From: 9FT-COMBO-53-11 sp035291485
GTDB lineage: Bacteria > Patescibacteriota > WWE3 > 9FT-COMBO-53-11
Reading direction: 5' to 3'
Assembly (NCBI GenBank): GCA_035291485.1
Contig: DATDSA010000028.1
Location: 1-32,379, forward strand
Length of the DNA: 32,379 nt
Position 1 is the stretch's first letter; the number at the start of each line of letters is the position of its first letter. A program made the translations under genes and the position numbers. Below, in pieces: positions 1 through 6,512 of the stretch. The notes under the pieces were generated by a model. The model had not been told where the DNA came from. It made no database searches and was given only the letters and a program-made list of their open reading frames with translations.

Positions 1-106
1 TCGCGCGCGCTTCCGCCTTCAGCTCTTGGGCGCGCTCCCTCATCGCAGCTAGTTCCTCGTCCGAAAATCCCCCGGACTTCTTGTTAGTTGCTTGCTTATT
101 TTTCAT
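1..106 (-). CDS. DUF1801-like protein, N-terminal fragment
   Basis: This is the first 35 codons of a gene that leaves the window on its left edge. The ATG is at 106-104 and the peptide begins MKNKQATNKKSGGFSDEELA, followed by a charged stretch ending ERAQELKAEARA. The pattern of a lysine-rich start, FSDEE and AAMRERAQELKAEAR resembles the N-terminus of a family of small DUF1801 (YdhG-like) proteins. That is recall of the family, not a search result. A weak -10 (TATAGG, 120-115) lies 8 bases before the ATG, in line with the leaderless pattern seen elsewhere in the window. Function is unknown. Confidence 0.5.
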   Translation of the reverse strand, partial: MKNKQATNKKSGGFSDEELAAMRERAQELKAEARA

Positions 107-243
107 TTATGTTACCTATATCGTATCAAGTTGAGTGGCTCTACCTACTGGAAGACATTATAACCTTCTGGAAGAGTGGGCAATCAGCTAATAGGCTGGG
201 CCCTGCTTATTCCTAGAGTCAAACCATAGGTTAGAATTGAGCT

Positions 244-1032
244 ATGGAAGCTTCGGAACAATCTCTGGTAAAAGAGAAATACAAAGAGCTGTTTAACCTG
301 AATGAACAGGCAGTAAACCTTATACATAATCTTTGGGATAAAAATCCGATCAAAATCAGCAATTTGCTCGAAGGCCTAGCAGCCGCTTACTTAGGCAAGT
401 GCTACAAGACGCACAGAGCTACCCTCCTGCTATGTAAAGACGGTTTTGGAGAAGATGCCCTAATACTATGTCGCGGGATGTTCCACCTAATCGTAAACTT
501 CCTTTACATACAAAAAGATGACACTGGGCAGAGGGTCACAAGGTATATGGACTATGAATGGGTCGTCAGGAGAGATACTCTTGAGGCAGTTAAACAGGGA
601 AACCCCGTCAACGACTACATCAGGAAAAGATTGGCAGAAGAAGCTGAAGTGGTTAAGGAGATTTACGAAAACGCGGTCAAAGTCGAACAAAAGTGGGGCT
701 ACGAAAGAAGGCTTGCCTGGTCAGACAAATCTATCGAGGGCATGGCCAACGAGGTCGGTTTGGGCTATCAATACAAGACGATTTATGCCCACTTTTGCCA
801 AATAGATCACGCGGGCCCACTTAATACCAACGACTTTGTGAAAGACGATGGAGAAGAAGGGTTCATTATAGCTTCGGGACCAAGTGAACAATTTGTTGAC
901 CAGGCATTACTCTTTGCTTTTCAGGTTATATTTCAAATGACAGAGGCTTGGGCAAAGGTTTTCAAAGTTGATATAAGAAGAGAATTAGAAATGTTGACAG
1001 ACGAGCTTGAGAAAGTGGTAGCCAAGGAGTAA
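244..1032 (+). CDS. DUF5677-like hypothetical protein
   Basis: This encodes 262 aa with no signal peptide or membrane segment. A mostly helical protein, it has a central RGMFHLIVNFLYIQ stretch and a later AHFCQIDHAGPL stretch. Together these resemble the DUF5677 family, whose members have conserved helices with a VNLLYL-like motif and a later histidine-containing segment; I infer this from memory of the family. Its biochemical role is not known. The start is preceded by TAGAAT (232-237) and 6 bases, with no Shine-Dalgarno site, so the mRNA may be leaderless. The next gene starts at the base after this stop codon (TAA then ATG), so the two are probably co-transcribed. It lies in the accessory region left of the recombinase and may be cargo of that element. 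Confidence 0.55.
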   Translation: MEASEQSLVKEKYKELFNLNEQAVNLIHNLWDKNPIKISNLLEGLAAAYLGKCYKTHRATLLLCKDGFGEDALILCRGMFHLIVNFLYIQKDDTGQRVTRYMDYEWVVRRDTLEAVKQGNPVNDYIRKRLAEEAEVVKEIYENAVKVEQKWGYERRLAWSDKSIEGMANEVGLGYQYKTIYAHFCQIDHAGPLNTNDFVKDDGEEGFIIASGPSEQFVDQALLFAFQVIFQMTEAWAKVFKVDIRRELEMLTDELEKVVAKE

Positions 1033-1593
1033 ATGAAACAACCACCCAGGGGAGCACAATTCGGAACAATGCGGACGACGAGGGTTGAGTTCTTTAGAGA
1101 TGCCCTTACCCGATTGGAGAACGAAGCAGGGACAATTATCTCCCTGATAGAGGAGCACAACAGGAGATCCCCAAGAAAGATAGGGTTCTGGGCAGGAATC
1201 CGCTTGCTCATGCCAATAGTAGAGGCTGTTGCACATGTAGCTGGGGAAAGCCCCCAAGAATTTCTGGGCGCTCACCTGCATGTCGAGGTTCCAAACTTGA
1301 TGTGGGACCTTTTCCGCCACTCCCTCATTCACGGAGACTACCCCCACACCGCGAAGTATGGAAACAAAGAAGTAAAGTGGGGCATCTCTTTTTCTGGTAT
1401 GGAACATGATGTTATGCGGGGCACAAACATGCCATCGGTAGTTGGAGTTGACATACCCACTCTTTACGGAGACTTAAAAGCCTATTTGGAAACCGAGGTG
1501 GCTAAGAACGACCAGACACAGGTCGACATTGAAGTGGGAGTGATCTACCATACCCCGAAACCGAATATTGAAGAAGAATTCAATAATCTTTAA
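1033..1593 (+). CDS. Hypothetical protein following the DUF5677-like gene
   Basis: This encodes 186 aa and I do not recognise the family. The ATG follows the upstream TAA directly with no gap, which suggests translational coupling. A second in-frame ATG 12 codons later (1069) is possible. The protein is soluble and mixed alpha/beta. A short motif in the middle, LFRHSLIHGDYP, has an arginine and a histidine spaced as in R-x4-H, which faintly recalls the HEPN RNase motif but lacks the usual asparagine after the arginine. I would not call HEPN on this. The pairing with the DUF5677-like gene suggests the two act together; what they do cannot be read from the sequence. Confidence 0.5.
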   Translation: MKQPPRGAQFGTMRTTRVEFFRDALTRLENEAGTIISLIEEHNRRSPRKIGFWAGIRLLMPIVEAVAHVAGESPQEFLGAHLHVEVPNLMWDLFRHSLIHGDYPHTAKYGNKEVKWGISFSGMEHDVMRGTNMPSVVGVDIPTLYGDLKAYLETEVAKNDQTQVDIEVGVIYHTPKPNIEEEFNNL

Positions 1594-1763
1594 CAGCTTG
1601 GCTTCTTGCCAACAAAAAACTGGCCATTCAGCCAGCCAGAACCTCTTTGGAAGGGTTCGGAGGTATATCATCCGAAGTGTTCCAAAAAGATCCAGTTAAG
1701 ATTAGCACAGATTATTGACTCTTTAAAGTTCAGCTTAAATTGGATCGTCTCCTACAGTTAGGT
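1594..1763. other. Convergent intergenic gap with nested inverted repeats
   Basis: This gap between two convergent genes holds three hairpins and no gene. TTGGC-TTCTT-GCCAA comes first, then CTGGC-CATTCA-GCCAG, then a larger structure at 1646-1686. The last has TTTGGAA/TTCCAAA outside and TTCGGA/TCCGAA inside, separated by a 3x3 internal loop (GGG opposite GTG), with a 9-base loop. None is followed by a clear T run on either strand, so they are not typical intrinsic terminators. Confidence 0.55.
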
Positions 1764-2438
1764 TTACTGGATATTTACCAGGATGTTGCAGGCTGTATCG
1801 ACATTTCCAGTCGCCAGTAGATCGCAAAGGTCTGATTGGTTAAAGTTTTGCCAGTTAATCTTCCCGTAGGTCACTTTGTCAATGTGGTAAACGAGAATGA
1901 TCTCATCTTTTTTGTTTCCATACTGGTCGGTTACCTCACCGTAATACCAAACGAAAACATCGTAGGCCTTCATGCTAGAGACACCGTAGACAGCCTGAAA
2001 AATTGACGATGACAGCTCGCCTGTGGTCCTTACAAGCTGATTTTTGTTAAAGAAACTCTCAACCTTCACACTGACAGTAATCATCTGGGTGCCTTTGGGT
2101 CGATCGGGATCGGATTTGTCCATTTCTATGCTAAGGTATTTCATACCACTAGCTTTGCTAGCAGCCCCTGTAAGACTTTCCTCGAGAACCTGCTGATCGG
2201 TTTTTGCGGGTGGGTTCTCAGTCTGGTCGTTACTTGAAGGCTTGGGAGTTGGTAATACTGCGACCATCGCGAACAGGACAAAGATGGTTGCAACAAATTT
2301 AACCCCCTTGTTCCATGAGGTCTTAGTCCAGATATACCAAATGCCAAAGAGGGGTAGGAATAGGACCGCGATGATAATACCCCACCATTTTTTATACCAA
2401 GGTTTGGTAATACCTACTTCTGTTCCATCAACCATCAT
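1764..2438 (-). CDS. Membrane-anchored hypothetical protein
   Basis: This encodes 224 aa from the ATG at 2438, or 223 aa from the adjacent ATG at 2435. A lysine/tryptophan-rich N-terminus is followed by two hydrophobic segments (about residues 15-30 and 45-60) and then an extracytoplasmic domain of roughly 150 residues with mixed beta content. Such small two-helix membrane proteins with a C-terminal domain are common near mobile regions in this type of genome; I know no function. A perfect TATAAT at 2448-2443 lies 4 and 7 bases before the two ATGs and there is no Shine-Dalgarno sequence. A longer start 5 codons upstream would lie on top of the -10 box, which is why I reject it. Confidence 0.6.
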   Translation of the reverse strand: MMVDGTEVGITKPWYKKWWGIIIAVLFLPLFGIWYIWTKTSWNKGVKFVATIFVLFAMVAVLPTPKPSSNDQTENPPAKTDQQVLEESLTGAASKASGMKYLSIEMDKSDPDRPKGTQMITVSVKVESFFNKNQLVRTTGELSSSIFQAVYGVSSMKAYDVFVWYYGEVTDQYGNKKDEIILVYHIDKVTYGKINWQNFNQSDLCDLLATGNVDTACNILVNIQ

Positions 2439-2442
2439 CCCG

Positions 2443-2448
2443 ATTATA
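2443..2448 (-). promoter_or_regulatory. -10 box of the membrane protein gene
   Basis: A consensus TATAAT is read on the minus strand. The usual start of transcription 6-8 bases downstream falls on or beside the two ATG codons (2438, 2435). No convincing -35 is present at 16-18 bases. Confidence 0.55.
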
Positions 2449-2511
2449 CACAATTACACACTATGACTACTGCGTTGTCGTATATCGAGCACAAGAACGA
2501 GAATTGGATCG

Positions 2512-2733
2512 ATGCTGAACAAAACCCAATTCACCAAAAAGGCGGCCAAAGCAGTAAGAGGGGCGCGGGAAAAGAGGGGCATTAGTCAGGAGGAGTTAGC
2601 GCATCGAGCGGGGCTCTACAGAACCTACATAGGGCACATTGAGAATGGGAGGTATTCCCCAAGCGCTTATGTCCTTTACAAGATAGCCAAAGCCCTAAAC
2701 ACATCGGTGGGCGAACTTTTGAACCCTCTTTAA
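2512..2733 (+). CDS. XRE-family helix-turn-helix regulator
   Basis: This encodes a 73-aa protein that is almost entirely one HTH_3 (Cro/C1-type) DNA-binding domain. The hallmarks are visible: RGAREKRGISQEELAHRAGL (helices 1-2), TYIGHIENGRYSPS (recognition helix and following turn) and LYKIAKALNTSVGELL (helices 4-5). It has no extra effector domain, as expected for a small phage- or element-type repressor. It is divergent from the membrane protein gene at 1764-2438, with 73 bases between the starts, so it could control that promoter; this is inferred from layout only. A weak GAGAAT lies 7 bases upstream of the ATG. Confidence 0.88.
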   Translation: MLNKTQFTKKAAKAVRGAREKRGISQEELAHRAGLYRTYIGHIENGRYSPSAYVLYKIAKALNTSVGELLNPL

Positions 2734-2843
2734 CAAAGAGCAGCTTTCCCGATTTTTCCGACACAATAAAAGCCTGATTTTTCTGACACTTATAAAAAGG
2801 AATTTTACAAGAAGGGGCACCTGGGTTATCCTGAGATCACACG

Positions 2844-3548
2844 GTGGAAAAAGAATTATCCAGACCTTTAAAACGCGTTCTCGATAGGAACAGGCGACTT
2901 GCAGCACGATTGGTCGCAAACCCCAGATTCCAAAGCAAGGTAAGTGATCTGAGAAAGAAGTGGGACATACCTCCGCAGGGTTTCGAATCAGAAAAAGCGT
3001 GTTCAGATTTTTATGTCAGGCTAATGGAAAGGGCAGACATTTATGATTCTAATCCCAGAAACCCCCATATTAGCTCGCCAATCATCGAGTTCGGAGGTGA
3101 TCTGACTAGCATTTGTTTAGAGCTAGAATTGCGAGCCGAAAGATGGAAGGATTTTGTGCAAAATTACCTGCTTTATAACCGTCCTGGATTCTTCACATCC
3201 AGCGCCGTAAAAGTGGAAGGGGGCATGCGTAGAAATGATGTGAGATTCAATATTATCTCAGACGAAACACAGGACGAATTACTCGCCACTTATCCGATGC
3301 TCAAATCACTAAGACAACTCTACGAGCCGAGATCCAAGGTTTCGGGTTGGCCGAAGTTGGAAAGAGACAAGAAGATACATGAACTTTACGAGAAATACAG
3401 TAAGGACCCTAAACCAAGGGGGGCTGGGAGCGATTGGCCTTACTCTAAGATTGCGGATGAGCTTTCTAAAGACGATCCCGATTTCAATCTTGGTGCGGAG
3501 AATATCAAAAAGATAGTTTCGGATTTCAAGAAACGCATGCGTATCTAG
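2844..3548 (+). CDS. Hypothetical protein with basic C-terminus
   Basis: This encodes 234 aa starting at a GTG; I do not recognise the family. It is rich in charged residues, with an arginine-rich N-terminus (LKRVLDRNRRLAARLV) and a C-terminal segment (WPYSKIADELSKDD, then ENIKKIVSDFKKRMRI) that looks like a small helix-turn-helix, so nucleic-acid binding is possible. No membrane segment is present. It is followed by a good intrinsic terminator at 3577-3598, so it probably ends a short transcript. There is no Shine-Dalgarno site before the GTG, which leaves the start uncertain; no in-frame ATG lies nearby. Confidence 0.5.
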   Translation: MEKELSRPLKRVLDRNRRLAARLVANPRFQSKVSDLRKKWDIPPQGFESEKACSDFYVRLMERADIYDSNPRNPHISSPIIEFGGDLTSICLELELRAERWKDFVQNYLLYNRPGFFTSSAVKVEGGMRRNDVRFNIISDETQDELLATYPMLKSLRQLYEPRSKVSGWPKLERDKKIHELYEKYSKDPKPRGAGSDWPYSKIADELSKDDPDFNLGAENIKKIVSDFKKRMRI

Positions 3549-3576
3549 TTTAGATTCTCCCGTTTGAACTCGAATA

Positions 3577-3598
3577 CCCTCTAAGCGGAGGGTTTTTT
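3577..3598 (+). terminator. Rho-independent terminator
   Basis: A stem of CCCTC (3577-3581) and GAGGG (3588-3592), extended by a T-G pair, with a short loop, is followed at once by six T residues (3593-3598). It lies 28 bases after the stop codon of the 2844-3548 gene. Confidence 0.8.
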
Positions 3599-3606
3599 AA
3601 TCTCCG

Positions 3607-3653
3607 TCACGGTGGACGACAAGACCTGCTGGCTTACCACCGTGAGCCAGCAG
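3607..3653 (+). promoter_or_regulatory. Two mutually exclusive 9-bp hairpins (attenuator-like)
   Basis: TCACGGTGG (3607-3615) pairs perfectly with CCACCGTGA (3637-3645). CTGCTGGCT (3626-3634) pairs perfectly with AGCCAGCAG (3645-3653). The partner of the first stem forms the loop of the second, and base 3645 is shared, so the two cannot both form completely. The second stem is followed by ATTTTGTTT. The layout is that of an antiterminator/terminator pair ahead of the small-gene cassette starting at 3678. Confidence 0.5.
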
Positions 3654-3677
3654 ATTTTGTTTAAGCGAGTAAATCGA

Positions 3678-3863
3678 ATGTCTAAGGAAGCGACGACTGA
3701 ATACCAAAAAATCTGCGAGGAGATTTTCGGGACCGAGCTTAGTCTTGACCAGGCTGAGGCTGAAGCAGCGCGGATGTTGCGCCTGTTCCAAATTATCTGC
3801 ATGCCGACAGAGAAAATCATGAGAATTCTTCGGTGCGAGGAAAAAGATGAATACAGAAAGTGA
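3678..3863 (+). CDS. Small acidic hypothetical protein
   Basis: This encodes 61 aa, taking the ATG at 3678 (MSKEATTEYQKICEEIFGTE). An upstream ATG-like start in the same frame would put the coding region inside the hairpin region and is less likely. The protein is helical, with SLDQAEAEAARMLRLFQIIC as its core. Similar tiny proteins with an EAE-(I/A)A-x-x-(M/L)-L-x-LF core occur in mobile regions of related genomes, as far as I recall, but no function is known. It is the first gene of a three-gene cassette and its last 17 bases overlap the next gene. Confidence 0.6.
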   Translation: MSKEATTEYQKICEEIFGTELSLDQAEAEAARMLRLFQIICMPTEKIMRILRCEEKDEYRK

Positions 3864-4119
3864 ACAAAACATAAAAAGGATGTTTTTGTGCCCCAGATTT
3901 AAGGCCTGTTCTTGCCCCCAATGTCCACTGGATGAGCTATTTTCACTACGGGCTAGGTTAAACGACGAGCCAGTTTGTCCTTACCTAACAAATAAGAAGG
4001 GGCGGCGGATTAGACCAATTCCGCAGGCGTTAAAGCAGTTCCTCAAACCCGCAGGCGATGGTCGTTTTGAGAGCATTTTTGAAAAAGCTCCTCCAGAGGT
4101 GCGAAAGGGTGGGGTGTGA
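3847..4119 (+). CDS. Small cysteine-rich, probably zinc-binding protein
   Basis: This encodes 90 aa. Near the N-terminus are five cysteines in the order CPRFKACSCPQCPLD followed by CPYL about 25 residues later, a spacing that suggests a metal-binding knuckle; residues after 60 are basic and proline-rich. The start is supported by GAGG six bases before the ATG, and it overlaps the upstream gene by 17 bases. The family has no name that I know. The position between a small helical protein and a SpoVG-like protein, ahead of a recombinase, suggests an element-encoded accessory or regulatory protein. Confidence 0.6.
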   Translation: MNTESEQNIKRMFLCPRFKACSCPQCPLDELFSLRARLNDEPVCPYLTNKKGRRIRPIPQALKQFLKPAGDGRFESIFEKAPPEVRKGGV

Positions 4120-4120
4120 G

Positions 4121-4456
4121 ATGGACATCAACATCAACCTGATCCAAATAGAAATAAAAATTGCCATCGCGGATGCTGGAGATACCATTGCTTTCGCCGA
4201 GGTGCATTTTAAGAGTGGGGGTGGGGAAAGCTTTATTGTGAGAGGCTACAGGATTCAGAGACGACCTTGGGGCCTGGATGTTAAGGCTCCAGCATATTCC
4301 AGCAGAAAAGGCTACAGCACTGCCTTCGTGATAGAGCCTACTGAGATGTGGTATCAGCTCAAGGAGGCCATCCTGACAGCGTATAAAGCTTCTGCTGGGC
4401 CAGAAAATTTGGAAAACATCGATCCAGATGAGATACCTAAAAGTCTAGGAAATTAG
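4121..4456 (+). CDS. SpoVG-like protein (tentative)
   Basis: This encodes 111 aa from ATG 4121, one base after the upstream TGA, with GGGTGGGG about six bases before the start. The order of elements matches the SpoVG fold: a first strand (IEIKIAIADAGD), a second (IAFAEVHFKSG) with FIVRGYRI in the place of the SpoVG FVVxxLKV strand, a loop with a lysine-containing turn, and a C-terminal helix (QLKEAILTAYKAS). SpoVG proteins bind nucleic acid and are often found on phages and plasmids. The resemblance is by pattern only; residues usually shared in the middle (GLFVAMPS) are replaced by GLDVKAPAYSS. The longer start at 4058 would overlap the upstream gene and is rejected. Confidence 0.45.
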   Translation: MDININLIQIEIKIAIADAGDTIAFAEVHFKSGGGESFIVRGYRIQRRPWGLDVKAPAYSSRKGYSTAFVIEPTEMWYQLKEAILTAYKASAGPENLENIDPDEIPKSLGN

Positions 4457-4459
4457 ACA

Positions 4460-4540
4460 AAGTAACTATTAACAGTAACAGTATGGTAACTAGTAACCAT
4501 CAATAGTAACTAGGTTTCCATATAAGTAGAAAAAGTAACA
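4460..4540 (+). repeat. AGTAAC direct-repeat cluster
   Basis: In the gap before the recombinase, the hexamer AGTAAC occurs five times within about 75 bases, and once more as GGTAAC. Spacing is irregular. The rest of the gap up to 4718 is AT-rich with no clear gene. Iteron-like arrays of this sort serve as binding sites for replication initiators or recombination directionality factors in mobile elements; which applies here is not shown. Confidence 0.5.
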
Positions 4541-4673
4541 ATGTTTCAAAGAATCTTGCCAAGACTGCGGCCTGATAAAGTGTGAAAAAACAGGCGGAAT
4601 TTTGTCGAAAAACAAGGAAAATGAATCGATTAAAATCGGTGGAAAATGGTATAAAAATGAAAACTTACATTAG
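4541..4673 (+). pseudogene. Possible frameshifted micro-gene with four cysteines
   Basis: From base 4542 a 43-codon open frame reads CFKESCQDCGLIKCEKTGG and ends KIGGKWYKNENLH before TAG (4671-4673). It has no start codon in frame: an in-frame TAA lies two codons upstream. An ATG at 4541 is one base out of frame and leads into a 14-codon dead end. Removing one T from the TTT after that ATG would join the ATG to the cysteine frame. Four cysteines spaced C-x4-C-x2-C-x4-C look like a zinc site. It may be a decayed or sequencing-frameshifted gene, or chance. Confidence 0.22.
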
Positions 4674-4718
4674 CAAACAGTAGGGGGTAGAATTAATGCA
4701 CACGCAGTATTCATAGTT

Positions 4719-6335
4719 ATGGATCAGGAAACAGGAAAAAAATACATTCTCTACGCGCGAAAATCCTCCGAACAAGAGGAGCGGCAAGCCTTGTCGATCG
4801 AATCCCAAATAAAAGAACTACGAGAAAAATTTGAAAACCTACAAATCGTAGAAGTCTTGCAAGAATCCGCAAGCGCCTTTAAACCCCACAACCGCCCGTT
4901 TTTTGAGGAAATGTTAAATCGTATCGGAGCAGGAAAGGCTGACGGAGTAATAGCCTGGCACCCAGACAGACTTTCACGAAACGAAGTGGATGCTGCAAAC
5001 CTAACCTACATGATTAGAACTGGCGAGCTAAAAGACCTTAAGTTTGGCTCTTATCTTTTTGATAACTCCCCTGAGGGGATATGGATGCTACAAATGGCTC
5101 TTTCACAATCACAATACTTCTCGGCCAAGCTAGGAAAGGATGTGAAGCGTGGGTTGAGAGCAAAGGCAGAAAAAGGTTGGTTCCCTGGGGTTGCCCCAGT
5201 AGGCTACATAAACAACTTTGAGAAAGATAAAGGCGAAAGGGACATTAGCCCAGACCCAGAGAGGTTTCCACTTTTAAGGAAATCTTTTGATCTGGTGTTG
5301 GCAGGAAACTGCACACCAGCCCAGGCGCTAAGAATATTGAACGAAGATTGGGGATTTCGGACCATTAAAAGAAAGCGTAGTGGTGGGAAGGCGCTTAGCA
5401 GGAGCGCTTGGTATCAAGTGCTCGCAAACCCATTCTATTACGGAGATTTCGTTTTTGACGGAGAACATTACATCGGAAAACACGAGCCGCTTACCACCGA
5501 AGGAGAGTTTTGGAGGATTCAAGACATCCTGGGAAAGAAAGGTAAGCCAAGACCTCGCACCCATAAATTTGCCTTTAGTGGGATGATCAGATGCGCGAGG
5601 TGTGGAAGTTTAATGGTTTTCGAAGAAAAAACTAAACACTACAAACTAACCAATAGAACCGCGAAATATACCTACGCTTATTGCTTGGGACGAAAGAAAG
5701 GCGTTTGCGACCAGTCTGGTGTAACATTGTTCGATCTGGAAAAACAAATCATCGGCACGCTAATCAGCATCCAAATACCAGAAGCATTTAAAATATGGGC
5801 TCTAAAATATCTAAAAGAAGCCCACCTTAAAGACTCGCAAGACAGGAAGCAAGTTTCCTTGTCTCTCCAGCACCTATACAACGATACGAAAAGTAAGCTA
5901 GATAAACTTGTGGATCTGCGAATCAGCGATCGGATAAGCGACGAAGAATATCTAGGCAAAAGAGAAACATTCAAAAGGGAGCTATCACAATTAAAAGAAA
6001 AAATCGACTCGGAAGATAGTAGAGGTGAGAACTGGATAAAACTAACTGAGAGGACATTTGATTTCGCGACTAAAGTAAGAGAACGATTTGAGATGGGAAG
6101 CTTGCAGGACAAGAAGGAGATAGTGTCTATCGTAAGCAACGACATAAAGTTGGACGATGGAACTCTAGAGATCTCCCTTACAGAGCCATTTCTGACCATG
6201 AGTAAGGGCTTCAACAAACAAGAACTGTTAGAACCTGTGAAATTGCCTACAACTATCGAGGAAAGGCCAGATTTACGACCCCAGAATCTAAATTGGCTCC
6301 CCGGGATGGATTCGAACCATCGACCTAGCGCTTAA
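4719..6335 (+). CDS. Large serine recombinase (integrase)
   Basis: This encodes 538 aa. The N-terminal resolvase domain carries YARKS with the catalytic Ser16 and the HPDRLSRN motif (81-88) with active-site arginines. A recombinase domain follows (GWFPGVAPVGY at about 153-163), then a zinc ribbon (Cys292, Cys295, Cys322, Cys330) and a long coiled coil (about 375-450). Such proteins integrate and excise phages or elements at att sites through a 5'-phosphoserine intermediate. The last 14 codons (6294-6335) lie inside tRNA-Asn read antisense, giving the tail WLPGMDSNHRPSA. The present C-terminus is therefore made by host DNA, and the stop would differ in a circular form. The gene is AT-richer than DNA to its right. 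Confidence 0.93.
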   Translation: MDQETGKKYILYARKSSEQEERQALSIESQIKELREKFENLQIVEVLQESASAFKPHNRPFFEEMLNRIGAGKADGVIAWHPDRLSRNEVDAANLTYMIRTGELKDLKFGSYLFDNSPEGIWMLQMALSQSQYFSAKLGKDVKRGLRAKAEKGWFPGVAPVGYINNFEKDKGERDISPDPERFPLLRKSFDLVLAGNCTPAQALRILNEDWGFRTIKRKRSGGKALSRSAWYQVLANPFYYGDFVFDGEHYIGKHEPLTTEGEFWRIQDILGKKGKPRPRTHKFAFSGMIRCARCGSLMVFEEKTKHYKLTNRTAKYTYAYCLGRKKGVCDQSGVTLFDLEKQIIGTLISIQIPEAFKIWALKYLKEAHLKDSQDRKQVSLSLQHLYNDTKSKLDKLVDLRISDRISDEEYLGKRETFKRELSQLKEKIDSEDSRGENWIKLTERTFDFATKVRERFEMGSLQDKKEIVSIVSNDIKLDDGTLEISLTEPFLTMSKGFNKQELLEPVKLPTTIEERPDLRPQNLNWLPGMDSNHRPSA

Positions 6336-6368
6336 CAGGCGCGCGCTCTACCACTGAGCTACCGGGGA
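6294..6368 (-). tRNA. tRNA-Asn (GTT), attachment site of the element
   Basis: A full cloverleaf is present: acceptor TCCCCGG/CCGGGGA, D-stem GCTC/GAGC, anticodon loop CTGTTAA (GTT), T-arm GATGG-TTCGAAT-CCATC, discriminator G, encoded CCA. The anticodon stem has one C-T mismatch at 27-43. Its 3' end overlaps the recombinase 3' end by 42 bases, which marks it as the probable integration site. The TATAAT that would drive it lies upstream of a partial copy (6371-6448). Confidence 0.93.
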
Positions 6369-6370
6369 AC

Positions 6371-6448
6371 GAAGGGCTCGTCCCGAAGTTACCCGGAAGG
6401 TCAGCGGCTAGGTCGCCTAAGGCGACCGTCCCACTGAGCTACCGGGGA
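6371..6448 (-). pseudogene. Decayed tandem copy of the tRNA-Asn 5' half
   Basis: The 18 bases at 6431-6448 are identical to 6351-6368, the acceptor 5' strand and D-stem of tRNA-Asn, exactly 80 bases away. What follows is not a tRNA: a perfect hairpin GGTCGCC-TTA-GGCGACC replaces the anticodon region, and no matching acceptor 3' strand or T-arm can be found. It starts 10 bases after a TATAAT, the proper distance for a tRNA gene. Confidence 0.6.
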
Positions 6449-6458
6449 CCGTGCACTA

Positions 6459-6464
6459 ATTATA
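6459..6464 (-). promoter_or_regulatory. -10 box for the tRNA-Asn transcript
   Basis: A perfect TATAAT lies on the minus strand, 10 bases before the decayed copy and 90 bases before the intact tRNA-Asn. It is the only good promoter element upstream of this tRNA. Confidence 0.6.
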
Positions 6465-6482
6465 TCCGAAGATCTTCAAAAC

Positions 6483-6512
6483 AAAAAACCGAGACTTTTT
6501 AGGGTCTCGGTT
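6483..6512 (-). terminator. Rho-independent terminator of the 6511-6903 gene
   Basis: A perfect 9-bp stem (6487-6495 with 6504-6512; AACCGAGAC and GTCTCGGTT) with an 8-base loop is followed on the minus strand by a run of T (A at 6483-6488). It overlaps the stop codon of the gene. Confidence 0.88.

Noticed and set aside
1033..1593. HEPN RNase toxin
   Set aside because: The RHSLIHG stretch lacks the R-N-x-H form and no partner antitoxin such as a nucleotidyltransferase is adjacent.
2438..2453. Five-codon longer start (MCIIG) for the membrane protein
   Set aside because: It would place the start upstream of and across the TATAAT box that precedes the two ATGs.
3607..3653. H-type pseudoknot formed by the two interleaved stems
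   Set aside because: The second arms overlap by one base and leave no loop to cross the 9-bp first stem, so exclusive hairpins are more likely.
4058..4120. Longer start for the SpoVG-like gene
   Set aside because: It overlaps the cysteine-rich gene by 62 bases, and an SD-like GGGTGGGG precedes ATG 4121.
244..6335. Complete prophage
   Set aside because: No capsid, portal, terminase or tail genes are visible; only integrase, XRE and small regulatory genes.
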